Positions 8,382 to 16,262 of a stretch of 41,157 bases of DNA are shown in pieces; the stretch's first letter is position 1; every line of letters begins with the position of its first letter. Where the stretch lies: NCBI GenBank assembly GCA_963929535.1, contig CAWVIZ010000012.1:1-41157 (forward strand). Direction: 5' to 3'. This DNA comes from Pullilachnospira sp963929535. Its GTDB lineage: Bacteria; Bacillota; Clostridia; Lachnospirales; Lachnospiraceae. Below the pieces are notes generated by a model that saw only the letters and a list, made by a program, of their open reading frames with translations, did not search any database and was not told where the DNA came from. Position numbers and translations under genes: made by a program.

Positions 8382-8860
8382 GGAGAGGTCCTTTCTAAAA
8401 TCAATTCAGAAGTTCAGCCTTTTGGCCTTGCTGTCACAAATGTATGCGCACAGGCTGGGAAAATCACCGCCTGGTGTCCGCATCCCAAGGTTTTTGCAGT
8501 AAATACAGAGCAGTCTGCACTGCGCTTCAGTCGGCGTCAGACATGTGCCACTGGCACACAGCGCTCTTGCAGGACAGTGGGAGGCATAATTGCGGAAATG
8601 AAATCACATTACTATATGAAGTAACTGTATTTAGTTTTATCATATCATGGTGAGAAAGAATAAACCAGAGAGAATCTGCATAAATCAGAAAAATGTAATG
8701 GTTCGGTCCCGCAGCTTCATCAATATAAATACTTGCACACAAGCTGCGCTCTTTGCGGCCGGGATCCCGCAAACCTCGGGATCCTGCTGCGAATGTGAAA
8801 GAGGCCATCGCGTCGCTTCTGATCAGTCTGCAAAAACCCTGTATTTTCCTAAAAAACTTC
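8382..8860. other. Long non-coding gap upstream of the ribosomal cluster
   Basis: No convincing gene is visible on either strand. The segment holds a GTGCCA/TGGCAC hairpin near 8545-8560 and a stronger one at 8762-8784 (GGATCCCG/CGGGATCC with a 7-base loop), neither followed by a T-run. The middle (8600-8660) is AT-rich and probably holds the - strand promoter of the MerR-methyltransferase gene, but I could not assign a confident -35/-10 pair. infA, map, adk or a KOW protein, common at this place in Firmicutes, are not present. Confidence 0.6.
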
Positions 8861-8889
8861 TTGCTTTTTCGAAAATGGAGTGCTATACT
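8861..8889 (+). promoter_or_regulatory. Promoter of the rpmJ-rpsM-rpsK-rpsD-rpoA-rplQ cluster
   Basis: TTGCTT at 8861-8866 and TATACT at 8884-8889 are exactly 17 bases apart, a good sigma-A type promoter. The predicted transcript start near 8897 leaves a leader of about 170 bases before rpmJ, with GAGGAAAGGAGG just ahead of its start codon. Confidence 0.65.
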
Positions 8890-9069
8890 ATAAACCGACC
8901 TTTTGTGTGGCACTCTTTTTTTGTGCGCAAAAAAGGCGAAATACACCGAAAACTGCGGCACAATCGAGTTGCTGTGCGGCAGTGCAACGCATGGAATACT
9001 CTTTGGGGGATCACCGCAAAGGGATACCATTATGGCCATCCGGCCATAAGAGAGGAAAGGAGGATTCAA

Positions 9070-9183
9070 ATGAAAGTAAGAGCATCTGTAAAGCCTATCT
9101 GCGAGAAGTGTAAGATCATCAAGAGAAAAGGAAGCATCAGAGTAATCTGCGAGAATCCAAAACACAAACAGAGACAGGGCTAA
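9070..9183 (+). CDS. rpmJ: Ribosomal protein bL36
   Basis: This 37-residue protein is the small zinc-ribbon protein of the large ribosomal subunit. The start MKVRASVKPICEKCKIIKRK is typical, with Cys11, Cys14, Cys27 and His32 forming the zinc site (the zinc-binding paralogue). A strong GGAAAGGAGG lies upstream of ATG 9070. In most Firmicutes rpmJ follows infA and directly precedes rpsM; here it leads the cluster and is separated from rpsM by about 380 structured, non-coding bases. Confidence 0.97.
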   Translation: MKVRASVKPICEKCKIIKRKGSIRVICENPKHKQRQG

Positions 9184-9310
9184 TCCGTCATTTAGAACTG
9201 GATCTGATCCATGGCAATAGAAGAAGCGCGAAAGGCGGCATCTATTGCATGAGCAACAAATTTTAGTGCGGCTGCAGCAGGGAACACACGGAAGTGTTGT
9301 TTGCTGTTTA

Positions 9311-9536
9311 AATATTATAATGAGAGTACTTCGGATTGGTGTACCGAAGAGCCTCCGGCGGATGAACGCCGATGAGAGCGTTGCATCCCTTATAATATTG
9401 CTTAATACCGGCCTGGCCGGAAAGGTCATGGAGACATGGCTGGATGCCCGCATACCGGCATCCCAATTAGGAAAATATTAAAACGCGCCGCCCGGAATCA
9501 CAGGATCCGGGAGCAGAGCAGAAACTGTGCCGGCGC
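9311..9536 (+). promoter_or_regulatory. Structured RNA leader between rpmJ and rpsM, candidate ribosomal-protein autoregulatory element
   Basis: The 379 bases between rpmJ and rpsM hold no gene but several strong pairings. A closing 10-bp helix, AATATTATAA (9311-9320) with TTATAATATT (9390-9399), encloses two hairpins: CTTCGG/CCGAAG (9329-9349) and CGGCG/CGCCG (9356-9371). Downstream are CCGGCC/GGCCGG (9408-9420), GGATGCC/GGCATCC (9442-9463), CCCGGA/TCCGGG (9491-9511), and GCGCCG/CGGCGC (9485-9490 with 9531-9536), which ends about 12 bases before the rpsM ribosome binding site. Alpha-operon leaders bound by S4 are known in other bacteria, and clostridial S4 leader candidates have been proposed. 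Whether this is one of those or something new is open. Confidence 0.55.
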
Positions 9537-9562
9537 AGGAAAGAAAATGGAGGAACAAATAC

Positions 9563-9931
9563 ATGGCACGTATTGCTGGTGTAGACTTACCAAGAGAAAA
9601 ACGTATTGAGATCGGTTTGACTTACATCTACGGAATCGGAAGAGCAAGCGCAAACCGCATCCTGGCTGAGGCAAACGTAAATCCGGATACTCGTGTGAGA
9701 GATATCACAGACGAAGAAGTAAAGAGAATCAGTGCTGTAATCGATGAGACACAGGTGGTAGAGGGAGATCTTAGAAGAGAGATCGCCATGAACATCAAGC
9801 GTCTGCAGGAAATCGGATGCTACAGAGGAATCCGCCACAGAAAAGGACTTCCGGTTCGCGGTCAGAAGACAAAGACCAATGCAAGAACCAGAAAAGGTCC
9901 GAAGAGAACCGTTGCAAACAAGAAGAAATAA
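9563..9931 (+). CDS. rpsM: Ribosomal protein uS13
   Basis: This 122-residue protein of the small-subunit head contacts the P-site tRNA. It starts MARIAGVDLPREKRIEIGLT and ends with the arginine/lysine-rich GQKTKTNARTRKGPKRT tail of S13. GGAGG about ten bases upstream supports ATG 9563; an in-frame extension to 9527 adds unrelated residues. The spacer to rpsK (9932-10024) carries a GGCCGC/GCGGCC hairpin at 9951-9965. Confidence 0.97.
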   Translation: MARIAGVDLPREKRIEIGLTYIYGIGRASANRILAEANVNPDTRVRDITDEEVKRISAVIDETQVVEGDLRREIAMNIKRLQEIGCYRGIRHRKGLPVRGQKTKTNARTRKGPKRTVANKKK

Positions 9932-10024
9932 TCATTGCAGCGTGAAAGGCGGCCGCAAGGCGGCCTGAGTGTGAAGCAAGTAACCATGTAAGAGAATATA
10001 AGAAAGTGTAGGTTAGTTTTTAAA

Positions 10025-10417
10025 ATGGCTAAAGTGACAAAGAAAACGACAAAGCGTCGTGTGAAGAAAAACGTTGAACGCGGACAGGCACATATCCAGG
10101 CTTCTTTCAATAACACCATCGTTACACTGACTGATGCCGAGGGTAACGCTCTTTCCTGGGCAAGTGCCGGTGGTCTGGGATTTAAAGGTTCAAGAAAATC
10201 TACTCCTTATGCAGCTCAGATGGCGGCAGAGACTGCCGCTAAAGCAGCGATCATTCACGGTCTGAAGACTGTAGACGTATTCGTAAAAGGACCGGGATCA
10301 GGAAGAGAGGCAGCAATCCGCGCCCTTTCCGCCTGCGGCATTGATGTGACCAGCATCAAAGACGTAACTCCGGTACCTCACAATGGTTGCCGTCCACCGA
10401 AACGCAGAAGAGTCTAA
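10025..10417 (+). CDS. rpsK: Ribosomal protein uS11
   Basis: This 130-residue platform protein of the 30S subunit has the S11 segments AHIQASFNNTIVTLTDAEGN, SSAGGLGFKGSRKSTPYAAQ-like (here WASAGGLGFKG) and GPGSGREAAIRAL, and ends DVTPVPHNGCRPPKRRRV. Length and ends match the family. No strong Shine-Dalgarno sequence is visible immediately upstream (AGTGTAGGTTAG), so translation may be coupled or use a weak site. Confidence 0.97.
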   Translation: MAKVTKKTTKRRVKKNVERGQAHIQASFNNTIVTLTDAEGNALSWASAGGLGFKGSRKSTPYAAQMAAETAAKAAIIHGLKTVDVFVKGPGSGREAAIRALSACGIDVTSIKDVTPVPHNGCRPPKRRRV

Positions 10418-10436
10418 TTTAGGAGGTCAGTAGATT

Positions 10437-11030
10437 ATGGCAGTTAATAGAGTACCTGTTCTGAAAAGATGCAGATCCCTGGGTATGGATCCTGTTTATC
10501 TGGGAATTGATAAGAAGTCCACAAGACAGCTGAAGAGAGCCAACCGCAAGATGTCCGAGTATGCTCTGCAGATGAGAGAGAAGCAGAAAGCAAAGTTCAT
10601 CTACGGCGTGCTGGAGAAACCTTTCCGCAACTACTATGAGAAGGCCGCCCGCATGAGCGGTATGACCGGTCCGGCTCTGATGGCCATGCTGGAGATGAGA
10701 CTGGACAACGTGATCTTCCGTCTTGGTTTTGCAAGAACCAGAAGAGAGGCCCGTCAGATCGTGGATCACAAGCATGTGCTGGTAAACGGCAAGCAGGTGA
10801 ATATCCCGTCTTATCAGGTGTCCGCGGGAGATGTGATCGAGATCAAGGAGTCCAAGAAGTCTTCTCAGAGATATAAAGACATTCTGGAAGTGACCGGCGG
10901 AAGACTGGTTCCGGAATGGCTGGAGGCTGATCAGGAAGCTCTGAAGGGAACCGTAAAAGAGGCTCCTGCCAGAGAAGCAATTGATGTGCCGGTTAACGAA
11001 ATGCTTATCGTCGAGCTGTATTCTAAATAA
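10437..11030 (+). CDS. rpsD: Ribosomal protein uS4
   Basis: S4 is a primary 16S rRNA binding protein and the classical translational repressor of the alpha operon. The 197-residue protein has an N-terminal assembly domain, the S4 RNA-binding fold with MRLDNVIFRLGFARTRREAR and DHKHVLVNGK near 95-125, and the usual acidic-to-aromatic end VELYSK. Only one cysteine remains in the N-terminal part (LKRCRSLG), so this is the zinc-free form. TTAGGAGG precedes ATG 10437. As the likely regulator of the cluster, it is the first candidate ligand for the rpmJ-rpsM leader. Confidence 0.97.
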   Translation: MAVNRVPVLKRCRSLGMDPVYLGIDKKSTRQLKRANRKMSEYALQMREKQKAKFIYGVLEKPFRNYYEKAARMSGMTGPALMAMLEMRLDNVIFRLGFARTRREARQIVDHKHVLVNGKQVNIPSYQVSAGDVIEIKESKKSSQRYKDILEVTGGRLVPEWLEADQEALKGTVKEAPAREAIDVPVNEMLIVELYSK

Positions 11031-11081
11031 TAAGAGTTTGACTGCGGCTCATGGGTTTGCCGTGGGCTGCGGTTTCTTATT
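11029..11081 (+). terminator. Long hairpin in the rpsD-rpoA spacer, partial terminator or processing site
   Basis: Three nested segments pair: AATAAGA with TCTTATT (11029-11035/11075-11081), ACTGC with GCGGT (11041-11045/11069-11073) and GGCTCATGG with CCGTGGGCT (11046-11054/11060-11068), with GU pairs. The downstream TTCTTATTGTATATTGTT is U-rich but interrupted. A possible promoter, TTGTAT-18-TACTAT, lies after it. Attenuation of rpoA relative to the ribosomal proteins is an inference. Confidence 0.55.
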
Positions 11082-11132
11082 GTATATTGTTACCCTCAAA
11101 GAATACTATTATCCCATGAAGGAGGGCCTGGT

Positions 11133-12092
11133 ATGTTTGATTTCAACAAACCGAAAATTGAAATTACAGAGATTTCCGATGATAAAAAATACGGCAGATT
11201 TGTTGTAGAACCGCTGGAAAGAGGCTATGGAACTACTCTGGGAAACTCCCTGAGAAGAATCATGCTCTCCTCGCTGCCGGGCGCTGCTGTCAGCCAGGTA
11301 AAAATCGAAGGCGTTCTCCATGAGTTCAGCTCCATTCCGGGAGTAAAGGAGGACGTTACCGAGATCATCATGAATCTGAAGAGCCTTGCGATCCGCAATA
11401 CCAGCGAAACCAATGAGGCAAAAGTTGCTTACATTGAGTTCGAGGGAGAGGGCGTAGTGAGAGCTTCCGATATTCAGGTGGACCAGGATATTGAGATCAT
11501 GAATCCTGATCAGGTGATCGCCACGCTGAACGGCGGACCGGACAGTAAGCTGTACATGGAGCTGACCATCACCAAAGGACGGGGCTATGTAAGCGCAGAT
11601 AAAGGAAAGACCGACGATATGCCCATCGGTGTGATCGCTGTAGATGCGATCTATACTCCCGTGGAGCGTGTGAACCTGACGGTGGAGAACACCCGTGTGG
11701 GTCAGATCACGGATTTTGACAAGCTGACTCTGGATGTATATACAAAAGGTACCCTGGATCCTGATGAGGCGGTAAGCCTGGCGGCCAAGGTACTCAGCGA
11801 GCATCTGAAGCTGTTTATCGATCTGTCCGAGAATGCCAAGACGGCTGAGGTTATGATCGAAAAGGAGGACAATGAGAAGGAAAAGGTTCTGGAGATGAAC
11901 ATCGATGAACTGGAACTTTCCGTTCGTTCCTATAATTGTCTGAAGAGAGCCGGCATCAACACGGTGGAAGAGCTTTGCAACAGAACTTCTGAGGATATGA
12001 TGAAGGTCCGCAACCTGGGCCGTAAGTCTCTGGAAGAAGTGCTGTCCAAGCTGAAAGAGCTGGGACTTCAGCTGAATCCCGGCGATGAATAA
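11133..12092 (+). CDS. rpoA: RNA polymerase subunit alpha
   Basis: This 319-residue subunit starts polymerase assembly and contacts upstream promoter elements and activators. The N-terminal domain (about 1-235) has ERGYGTTLGNSLRRIMLSSL and GAAVSQVKIEGVLHEFS. The C-terminal domain follows (about 255-315), with IDELELSVRSYNCLKRAGIN, RNLGRKSLEEV and LKELGL. Length and both domains are normal. GGAGG precedes ATG 11133. The gene is about 100 bases from rpsD, with a hairpin between. Confidence 0.98.
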   Translation: MFDFNKPKIEITEISDDKKYGRFVVEPLERGYGTTLGNSLRRIMLSSLPGAAVSQVKIEGVLHEFSSIPGVKEDVTEIIMNLKSLAIRNTSETNEAKVAYIEFEGEGVVRASDIQVDQDIEIMNPDQVIATLNGGPDSKLYMELTITKGRGYVSADKGKTDDMPIGVIAVDAIYTPVERVNLTVENTRVGQITDFDKLTLDVYTKGTLDPDEAVSLAAKVLSEHLKLFIDLSENAKTAEVMIEKEDNEKEKVLEMNIDELELSVRSYNCLKRAGINTVEELCNRTSEDMMKVRNLGRKSLEEVLSKLKELGLQLNPGDE

Positions 12093-12093
12093 A

Positions 12094-12210
12094 GCAAAAT
12101 GCGATAGCATTTTGCGCTACTGATTGCCGAAGGCAAGCAGTCACAAAAATGGTGGCTGGAAGCGTGCGGCAATGCATAAAACTGGCGGCCCAAGGGCCGG
12201 TAGGGTAAAG
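12094..12210 (+). promoter_or_regulatory. Three consecutive hairpins in the rpoA-rplQ spacer
   Basis: GCAAAATGC/GCATTTTGC with a GATA loop (12094-12115) is a perfect 9-bp stem starting two bases after the rpoA stop. TTGCC/GGCAA near 12124-12136 and GGCCC/GGGCC near 12187-12198 follow. None has a T-run. A TATACT at 12261-12266 lacks a good -35. The function is unknown; RNA processing or L17-linked control are possible. Confidence 0.4.
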
Positions 12211-12290
12211 GAAAATTTGTAGAAGAAAAGCGGTATATCAGTAAGACCGAAGAAGCATGGTATACTGTTCCGCAAATGGAGGAAAATAAA

Positions 12291-12827
12291 ATGGCAGGAT
12301 ATAGAAAGCTGAGCAGAACATCCGCTCAGAGAAAAGCGTTAATCAGAAGTCAGGTGACAGCTCTGCTGTACCATGGAAAGATCGTTACCACAGAGGCGAA
12401 GGCTAAAGAGATCCGCAAGGTTGCTGAAGGGCTGATCGCTCTGGCAGTAAAGGAGAAGGATAACTTCGAGACCGTTACAGTTACCGCTAAGGTTCCCCGC
12501 AAGGACGCTGACGGAAAGCGGGTAAAAGAGGTAAAGGACGGAAAGAAAGTTACTGTATACGATGAGGTACAGAAGGAGATCAAGAAGGATTCTCCCTCCA
12601 GACTGCATGCAAGACATCAGATGCTGAAAGTATTCTATCCGGTGAAATCTGTTCCCGTAGAGGCAGCAGGAAGAAAGAAAAATACCAAGGTTGTGGACAT
12701 GGCAGACAAGATGTTCACAGAGATCGCACCCAAGTATGCAGACCGCAATGGCGGTTACACAAGAATCATCAAAATCGGACCGCGTAAAGGTGATGCGGCT
12801 ATGGAAGTAGTACTGGAGCTGGTATAA
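12291..12827 (+). CDS. rplQ: Ribosomal protein bL17
   Basis: This large-subunit protein lies near the peptide exit tunnel. The N-terminus MAGYRKLSRTSAQRKALIRS and the core LHARHQMLKVFYP...GGYTRIIKIGPRKGDAA are typical. Between them is a lysine/aspartate-rich insertion (about residues 62-105, with VPRKDADGKRVKEV), so the protein is 178 residues against about 120 in most bacteria; such long L17 forms occur in Lachnospiraceae. I chose ATG 12291, with GGAGG eight bases upstream, over an in-frame ATG at 12276, because the shorter start gives the family N-terminus. It ends the cluster before a strong terminator. Confidence 0.95.
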   Translation: MAGYRKLSRTSAQRKALIRSQVTALLYHGKIVTTEAKAKEIRKVAEGLIALAVKEKDNFETVTVTAKVPRKDADGKRVKEVKDGKKVTVYDEVQKEIKKDSPSRLHARHQMLKVFYPVKSVPVEAAGRKKNTKVVDMADKMFTEIAPKYADRNGGYTRIIKIGPRKGDAAMEVVLELV

Positions 12828-12880
12828 GCTGCGGAAAATATCCAGATTCTGGTTTGAATATCTGTATTGAAAATGGAAGG

Positions 12881-12910
12881 AGCTGTTCCCGAAAGGGAAT
12901 GGCTTCTTTT
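12881..12910 (+). terminator. Rho-independent terminator after rplQ
   Basis: AGCTGTTCCC pairs with GGGAATGGCT around a GAAA tetraloop and is followed by TCTTTT. It closes the ribosomal cluster. Confidence 0.85.
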
Positions 12911-12913
12911 AAA

Positions 12914-12942
12914 TTGCAATCTTTTCCCAATTCTGCTAAGAT
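12914..12942 (+). promoter_or_regulatory. Promoter of the alpha-xylosidase gene
   Basis: TTGCAA at 12914-12919 and TAAGAT at 12937-12942 are 17 bases apart, directly behind the rplQ terminator and about 55 bases before the GH31 start codon. No clear operator is visible. Confidence 0.5.
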
Positions 12943-12996
12943 GGGGAAAACGGCTTATGGAAATGCTGCAGAAAGCTGCCAGACGGGAGGGATCGT

Positions 12997-15267
12997 ATGA
13001 AATTTACCAATGGTTATTGGATGATGAGGGAAGAGATATTGCCGTTGTTTGCGGTGGAATACGCGGATCACAGAATCCGGGGCGAAGAGCTGACGGTCTA
13101 CGCCGCGACCAGACATGTGACAAACCGGGGAGACTGTCTGAACAGCGGATTGATCACTGTCCGGTTTTCCAGTCCTATGGAGGATGTGATCAGAATCTCT
13201 GTTTCGCACTTTGACGGCGCCAGATATGAAGGACCTTTTGTTCCGGTGAATCAGGCGGAACATCAGGTTTCCATCTGTGAGGAAGCGGATTATCTAAGCT
13301 ATCAAAGCGGACGGCTCAGAGCAGAGATTTCCAGAAAACCCTCTGGGTGGAGTGTGGTTTTTTACGATGGAAAACGGAGGCTGACAGACAGCAGCTACCG
13401 GAATATGGCCCATATGACCGACAGATCCACTGGGAAGACCTATATGACAGAACAGCTTGCCATAGATGTGGATGAGCTGATTTATGGTTTGGGCGAGCGG
13501 TTCACACCGTTTGTACGGAATGGCCAGACAGTGGAAATGTGGAATGAGGACGGCGGAACCGCCAGTGAGATCGCCTATAAGAACGTTCCCTTCTACATTA
13601 CAAATAAGGGTTACGGAGTTCTGGTGGACAATGAGGGAGACGCCGCTTTTGAAGTGGCCAGTGAGAAGGTGGAGCGGATTCAGTTTTCCGTTCCCGGTGA
13701 GCGGCTGGATTATTATTTTATCTGCGGTCATACGCCAAAAGGGACCATCCAGAAATATACAGAGCTTACCGGAAAGCCGGCGCTTCCTCCGGCCTGGTCT
13801 TTTGGCCTCTGGCTTTCCACCTCATTTACCACCGATTATGACGAGAAGACCACCGGAAGTTTTATACAGGGAATGGAAGAAAGACAGATTCCGCTTCACG
13901 TATTTCACTTTGACTGTTATTGGATGGACGCTTATGAATGGTGCAATTTCCAGTGGGATCCCAAAACCTTCCCCGAACCGGAGGCTATGCTGAAACGATA
14001 CCACGACAGGGGACTGAAGGTCTGCGTATGGATCAACCCCTATATCGGCCAGAAGTCACCGTTGTTTGAGGAGGCCGGAAAGGCGGGTTATCTGCTCAGG
14101 AAAAACGATGGAAGTGTCTGGCAGACAGATTTGTGGCAGGCGGGAATGGGTATCGTGGATTTTACCAATCCGGATGCGGCCGCCTGGTATCAGGATAAGA
14201 TGAAGGCATTGCTGGATATGGGAGTGGATTGTTTTAAGACAGACTTCGGAGAGAGGATTCCGGTGAAGGACATTGTGTATTACGATCACTCTGATCCGGT
14301 AAAGATGCACAATTTTTATACGTATCTGTACAATCAGACGGTATTTGAATTGCTGAAAAGAGAGAGGGGAGAGGGGGAGGCAGTCCTTTTTGCCCGGTCG
14401 GCTACTGCAGGAAGCCAGCAGTTTCCCGTACACTGGGGAGGGGACTGTTCCGCCAATTATCCGTCCATGGCGGAAACTCTCCGGGGAGGGCTGTCTCTGG
14501 CCTGTGCAGGATTCGGCTTTTGGAGTCATGATATCAGCGGGTTTGAACAGACGGCTCCGGCGGATGTATACAAGCGGTGGTGTGCTTTCGGAGTATTCAG
14601 CTCTCACAGCCGTCTCCATGGTTCTTCCTCCTATCGGGTGCCCTGGCTGTTTGATCAGGAGGCCTGCCAGGTGCTCCGGAAATTTATGAACTGGAAGTGC
14701 CGTCTGATGCCGTATCTGTACCGGCAGGCGGTCCGGGCTCATGAGGAGGGGATTCCCATGATGAGACCTATGTTTGTGGAATTTCCAGGAGATCGGGGCT
14801 GCGAGACTCTGGACCGCCAGTATATGCTGGGAGATTCTCTTCTGGTGGCTCCGGTGTTTAAGAAAAGCGGAGAAGTGGAATATTATCTCCCCCGGGGCAA
14901 ATGGATTTCGCTTCTGGATGGAAGGATCCTGGAAGGGGGAGAATGGAAAAAGGAGATGCATGATTTCTTTTCCCTGCCGCTTCTGGTGCGTCCGGCCTCC
15001 ATTATCCCTATGGGTATATCCGATACTCAGGTGGAATATGATTATACAGATGATCTGACCCTGTGGATCTCCTGGATGGAAGAAGGGGACCGGGCGGAAA
15101 CGCTGCTGGTGGACAGCAGAGGCCGTCATATAGGGACTGCCCTGGCTTACCGGGAGAATGGCCGTATCCTGGTGGAGGTACGGGGGGAAGTGGAATCCTG
15201 GGAGGCCCGTCTATTGGGACGGGAGACGCACACCCGGAAAGAGAACGGGAAAGTGATATTGGAGTGA
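12997..15267 (+). CDS. yicI: GH31 alpha-xylosidase (YicI-like)
   Basis: This enzyme releases alpha-xylose, for example from xyloglucan oligosaccharides such as isoprimeverose. The 756-residue protein has a beta-sandwich N-domain and then the GH31 barrel: PPAWSFGLWLSTSFTT near 270, HFDCYWMDAYEWCNF near 305, the nucleophile in CFKTDFGERIP near 413 and the acid/base Asp in HWGGDCSANYPSMAETLRGG near 485. KTDFGERIP and GGDC-ANY are signatures of the YicI branch and not of alpha-glucosidases. No signal peptide is seen, so it is cytoplasmic. GGGAGGG precedes ATG 12997. A Crp/Fnr gene follows 17 bases later. No transporter lies beside it. Exact substrate specificity is inferred. Confidence 0.9.
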   Translation: MKFTNGYWMMREEILPLFAVEYADHRIRGEELTVYAATRHVTNRGDCLNSGLITVRFSSPMEDVIRISVSHFDGARYEGPFVPVNQAEHQVSICEEADYLSYQSGRLRAEISRKPSGWSVVFYDGKRRLTDSSYRNMAHMTDRSTGKTYMTEQLAIDVDELIYGLGERFTPFVRNGQTVEMWNEDGGTASEIAYKNVPFYITNKGYGVLVDNEGDAAFEVASEKVERIQFSVPGERLDYYFICGHTPKGTIQKYTELTGKPALPPAWSFGLWLSTSFTTDYDEKTTGSFIQGMEERQIPLHVFHFDCYWMDAYEWCNFQWDPKTFPEPEAMLKRYHDRGLKVCVWINPYIGQKSPLFEEAGKAGYLLRKNDGSVWQTDLWQAGMGIVDFTNPDAAAWYQDKMKALLDMGVDCFKTDFGERIPVKDIVYYDHSDPVKMHNFYTYLYNQTVFELLKRERGEGEAVLFARSATAGSQQFPVHWGGDCSANYPSMAETLRGGLSLACAGFGFWSHDISGFEQTAPADVYKRWCAFGVFSSHSRLHGSSSYRVPWLFDQEACQVLRKFMNWKCRLMPYLYRQAVRAHEEGIPMMRPMFVEFPGDRGCETLDRQYMLGDSLLVAPVFKKSGEVEYYLPRGKWISLLDGRILEGGEWKKEMHDFFSLPLLVRPASIIPMGISDTQVEYDYTDDLTLWISWMEEGDRAETLLVDSRGRHIGTALAYRENGRILVEVRGEVESWEARLLGRETHTRKENGKVILE

Positions 15268-15284
15268 AGGACAGTAACGAAAGG

Positions 15285-15965
15285 ATGATAGAGTTGGAAA
15301 GAGAGGAAATCTGCAGGGTACTGCAGCAGTATCCCTTCTGGGAGAAATTGAGCGAAAAGGAGAAGGGGCTTCTGGAAGGCCAGGTGCGCAGGAATGTCTA
15401 TCGGGAGGGGCAGATGGTCAGCTCCACCGGCAGTGACTGTCTGGGGCTGTTCCTGATCAGGAAGGGGACGCTTCGGGTTTATCTGGTATCGGAGGACGGA
15501 AAGGAAGCAACGGTGTTCCGGCTCCATGAAGGGGAAATCTGTGTGCTTTCGGGAAGCTGCCTGCTGTCTTCTCTGCCCTTTGACGTACAGATTGACTCAG
15601 AAACGGACAGCGAGATTTATCTGCTTCCTACGGGAAGCTTCCGGCAGATCATGGAAGAAAATATCTATGTGGAGAATTTTATTTATAAAATGATGACGGA
15701 GAGCTTTTCTGATATTATTGCCGCAGTGCAGCAGATGCTGTTTGGAAGCCTGAAGCAGCGGCTGATCAGCTTCCTTCTGGATGAATCCTCCCGGTGCGGT
15801 TCCCTGGAGATCCATATGACCCAGGAGCAGATTGCCCGTTCCATTGGAAGCGCCAGAGAAGCTGTGAGCCGCGTGCTGAAACAGATGGCCAGGGAGGGGG
15901 ATCTCCAGCTGTTCCGGGGCGGTGTGCGGCTCCTGGAAAAAAAGCGCCTGTACCAGATGCTGTAG
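15285..15965 (+). CDS. Crp/Fnr-family transcriptional regulator
   Basis: The 226-residue protein has a cyclic-nucleotide-type beta-barrel (about 20-120, with GLFLIRKGTLRVYLVSEDGK and FRLHEGEICVLSGSCL), a dimer helix (about 125-150) and a Crp-type winged helix near 165-195 (MTQEQIARSIGSAREAVSRV). The N-terminus has no FNR cysteine cluster, although isolated cysteines exist, and the effector is unknown. I chose ATG 15285 (GAAAGG upstream); a GTG at 15264 overlapping the GH31 stop is the alternative and adds seven residues. It may be cotranscribed with the alpha-xylosidase and faces trxA, whose promoter carries a palindrome (16658-16670) that could be its site. Confidence 0.88.
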   Translation: MIELEREEICRVLQQYPFWEKLSEKEKGLLEGQVRRNVYREGQMVSSTGSDCLGLFLIRKGTLRVYLVSEDGKEATVFRLHEGEICVLSGSCLLSSLPFDVQIDSETDSEIYLLPTGSFRQIMEENIYVENFIYKMMTESFSDIIAAVQQMLFGSLKQRLISFLLDESSRCGSLEIHMTQEQIARSIGSAREAVSRVLKQMAREGDLQLFRGGVRLLEKKRLYQML

Positions 15966-16018
15966 TCGGAGATATACAGGGAGAGACACCGGATTTTTGA
16001 GCCTGTTTACGGAAATAC

Positions 16019-16078
16019 AAAAGGGATGCCGTATGAGCGCTGCCAGCCTGCAGCCTGTTTTCATACGGTATCCCTTTT
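16019..16078. terminator. Terminator between crp/fnr and trxA (convergent genes)
   Basis: AAAAGGGATGCCGTATGA (16019-16036) pairs with TCATACGGTATCCCTTTT (16061-16078), an 18-bp stem with one mismatch and a T-run at the end. The remaining 16079-16262 has no gene; it holds a GATGTCC/GGACATC hairpin at 16139-16155 and GC-rich pairings near 16210-16250 that may terminate trxA. Confidence 0.8.
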
Positions 16079-16262
16079 GCTGACCATAGGAGACAGCGTT
16101 CTCATGATCGCTATTAAAAACGCTCCTCCGGGGCACAGGATGTCCGGCGGACATCTGTTATGCGCCCACCGAACATCCTGCCCTGCAGCGGAGTGGAAGA
16201 TATGGCTTTTGCCACCCGCCGCAGGCGGAGAATCCCGCCAGGCAGGATCCTTTCCCTGTCTA

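Noticed and set aside
8647..9183. 178-codon + strand frame covering the rpmJ leader and rpmJ
   Set aside because: It runs through the promoter at 8861-8889; only its last 37 codons, the rpmJ frame itself, are coding, and these have their own ribosome binding site.
16139..16183. Alternative pairing of GATGTCC with two downstream partners, a possible switch
   Set aside because: It lies between convergent genes and is not upstream of any start codon, so a riboswitch role is unlikely.
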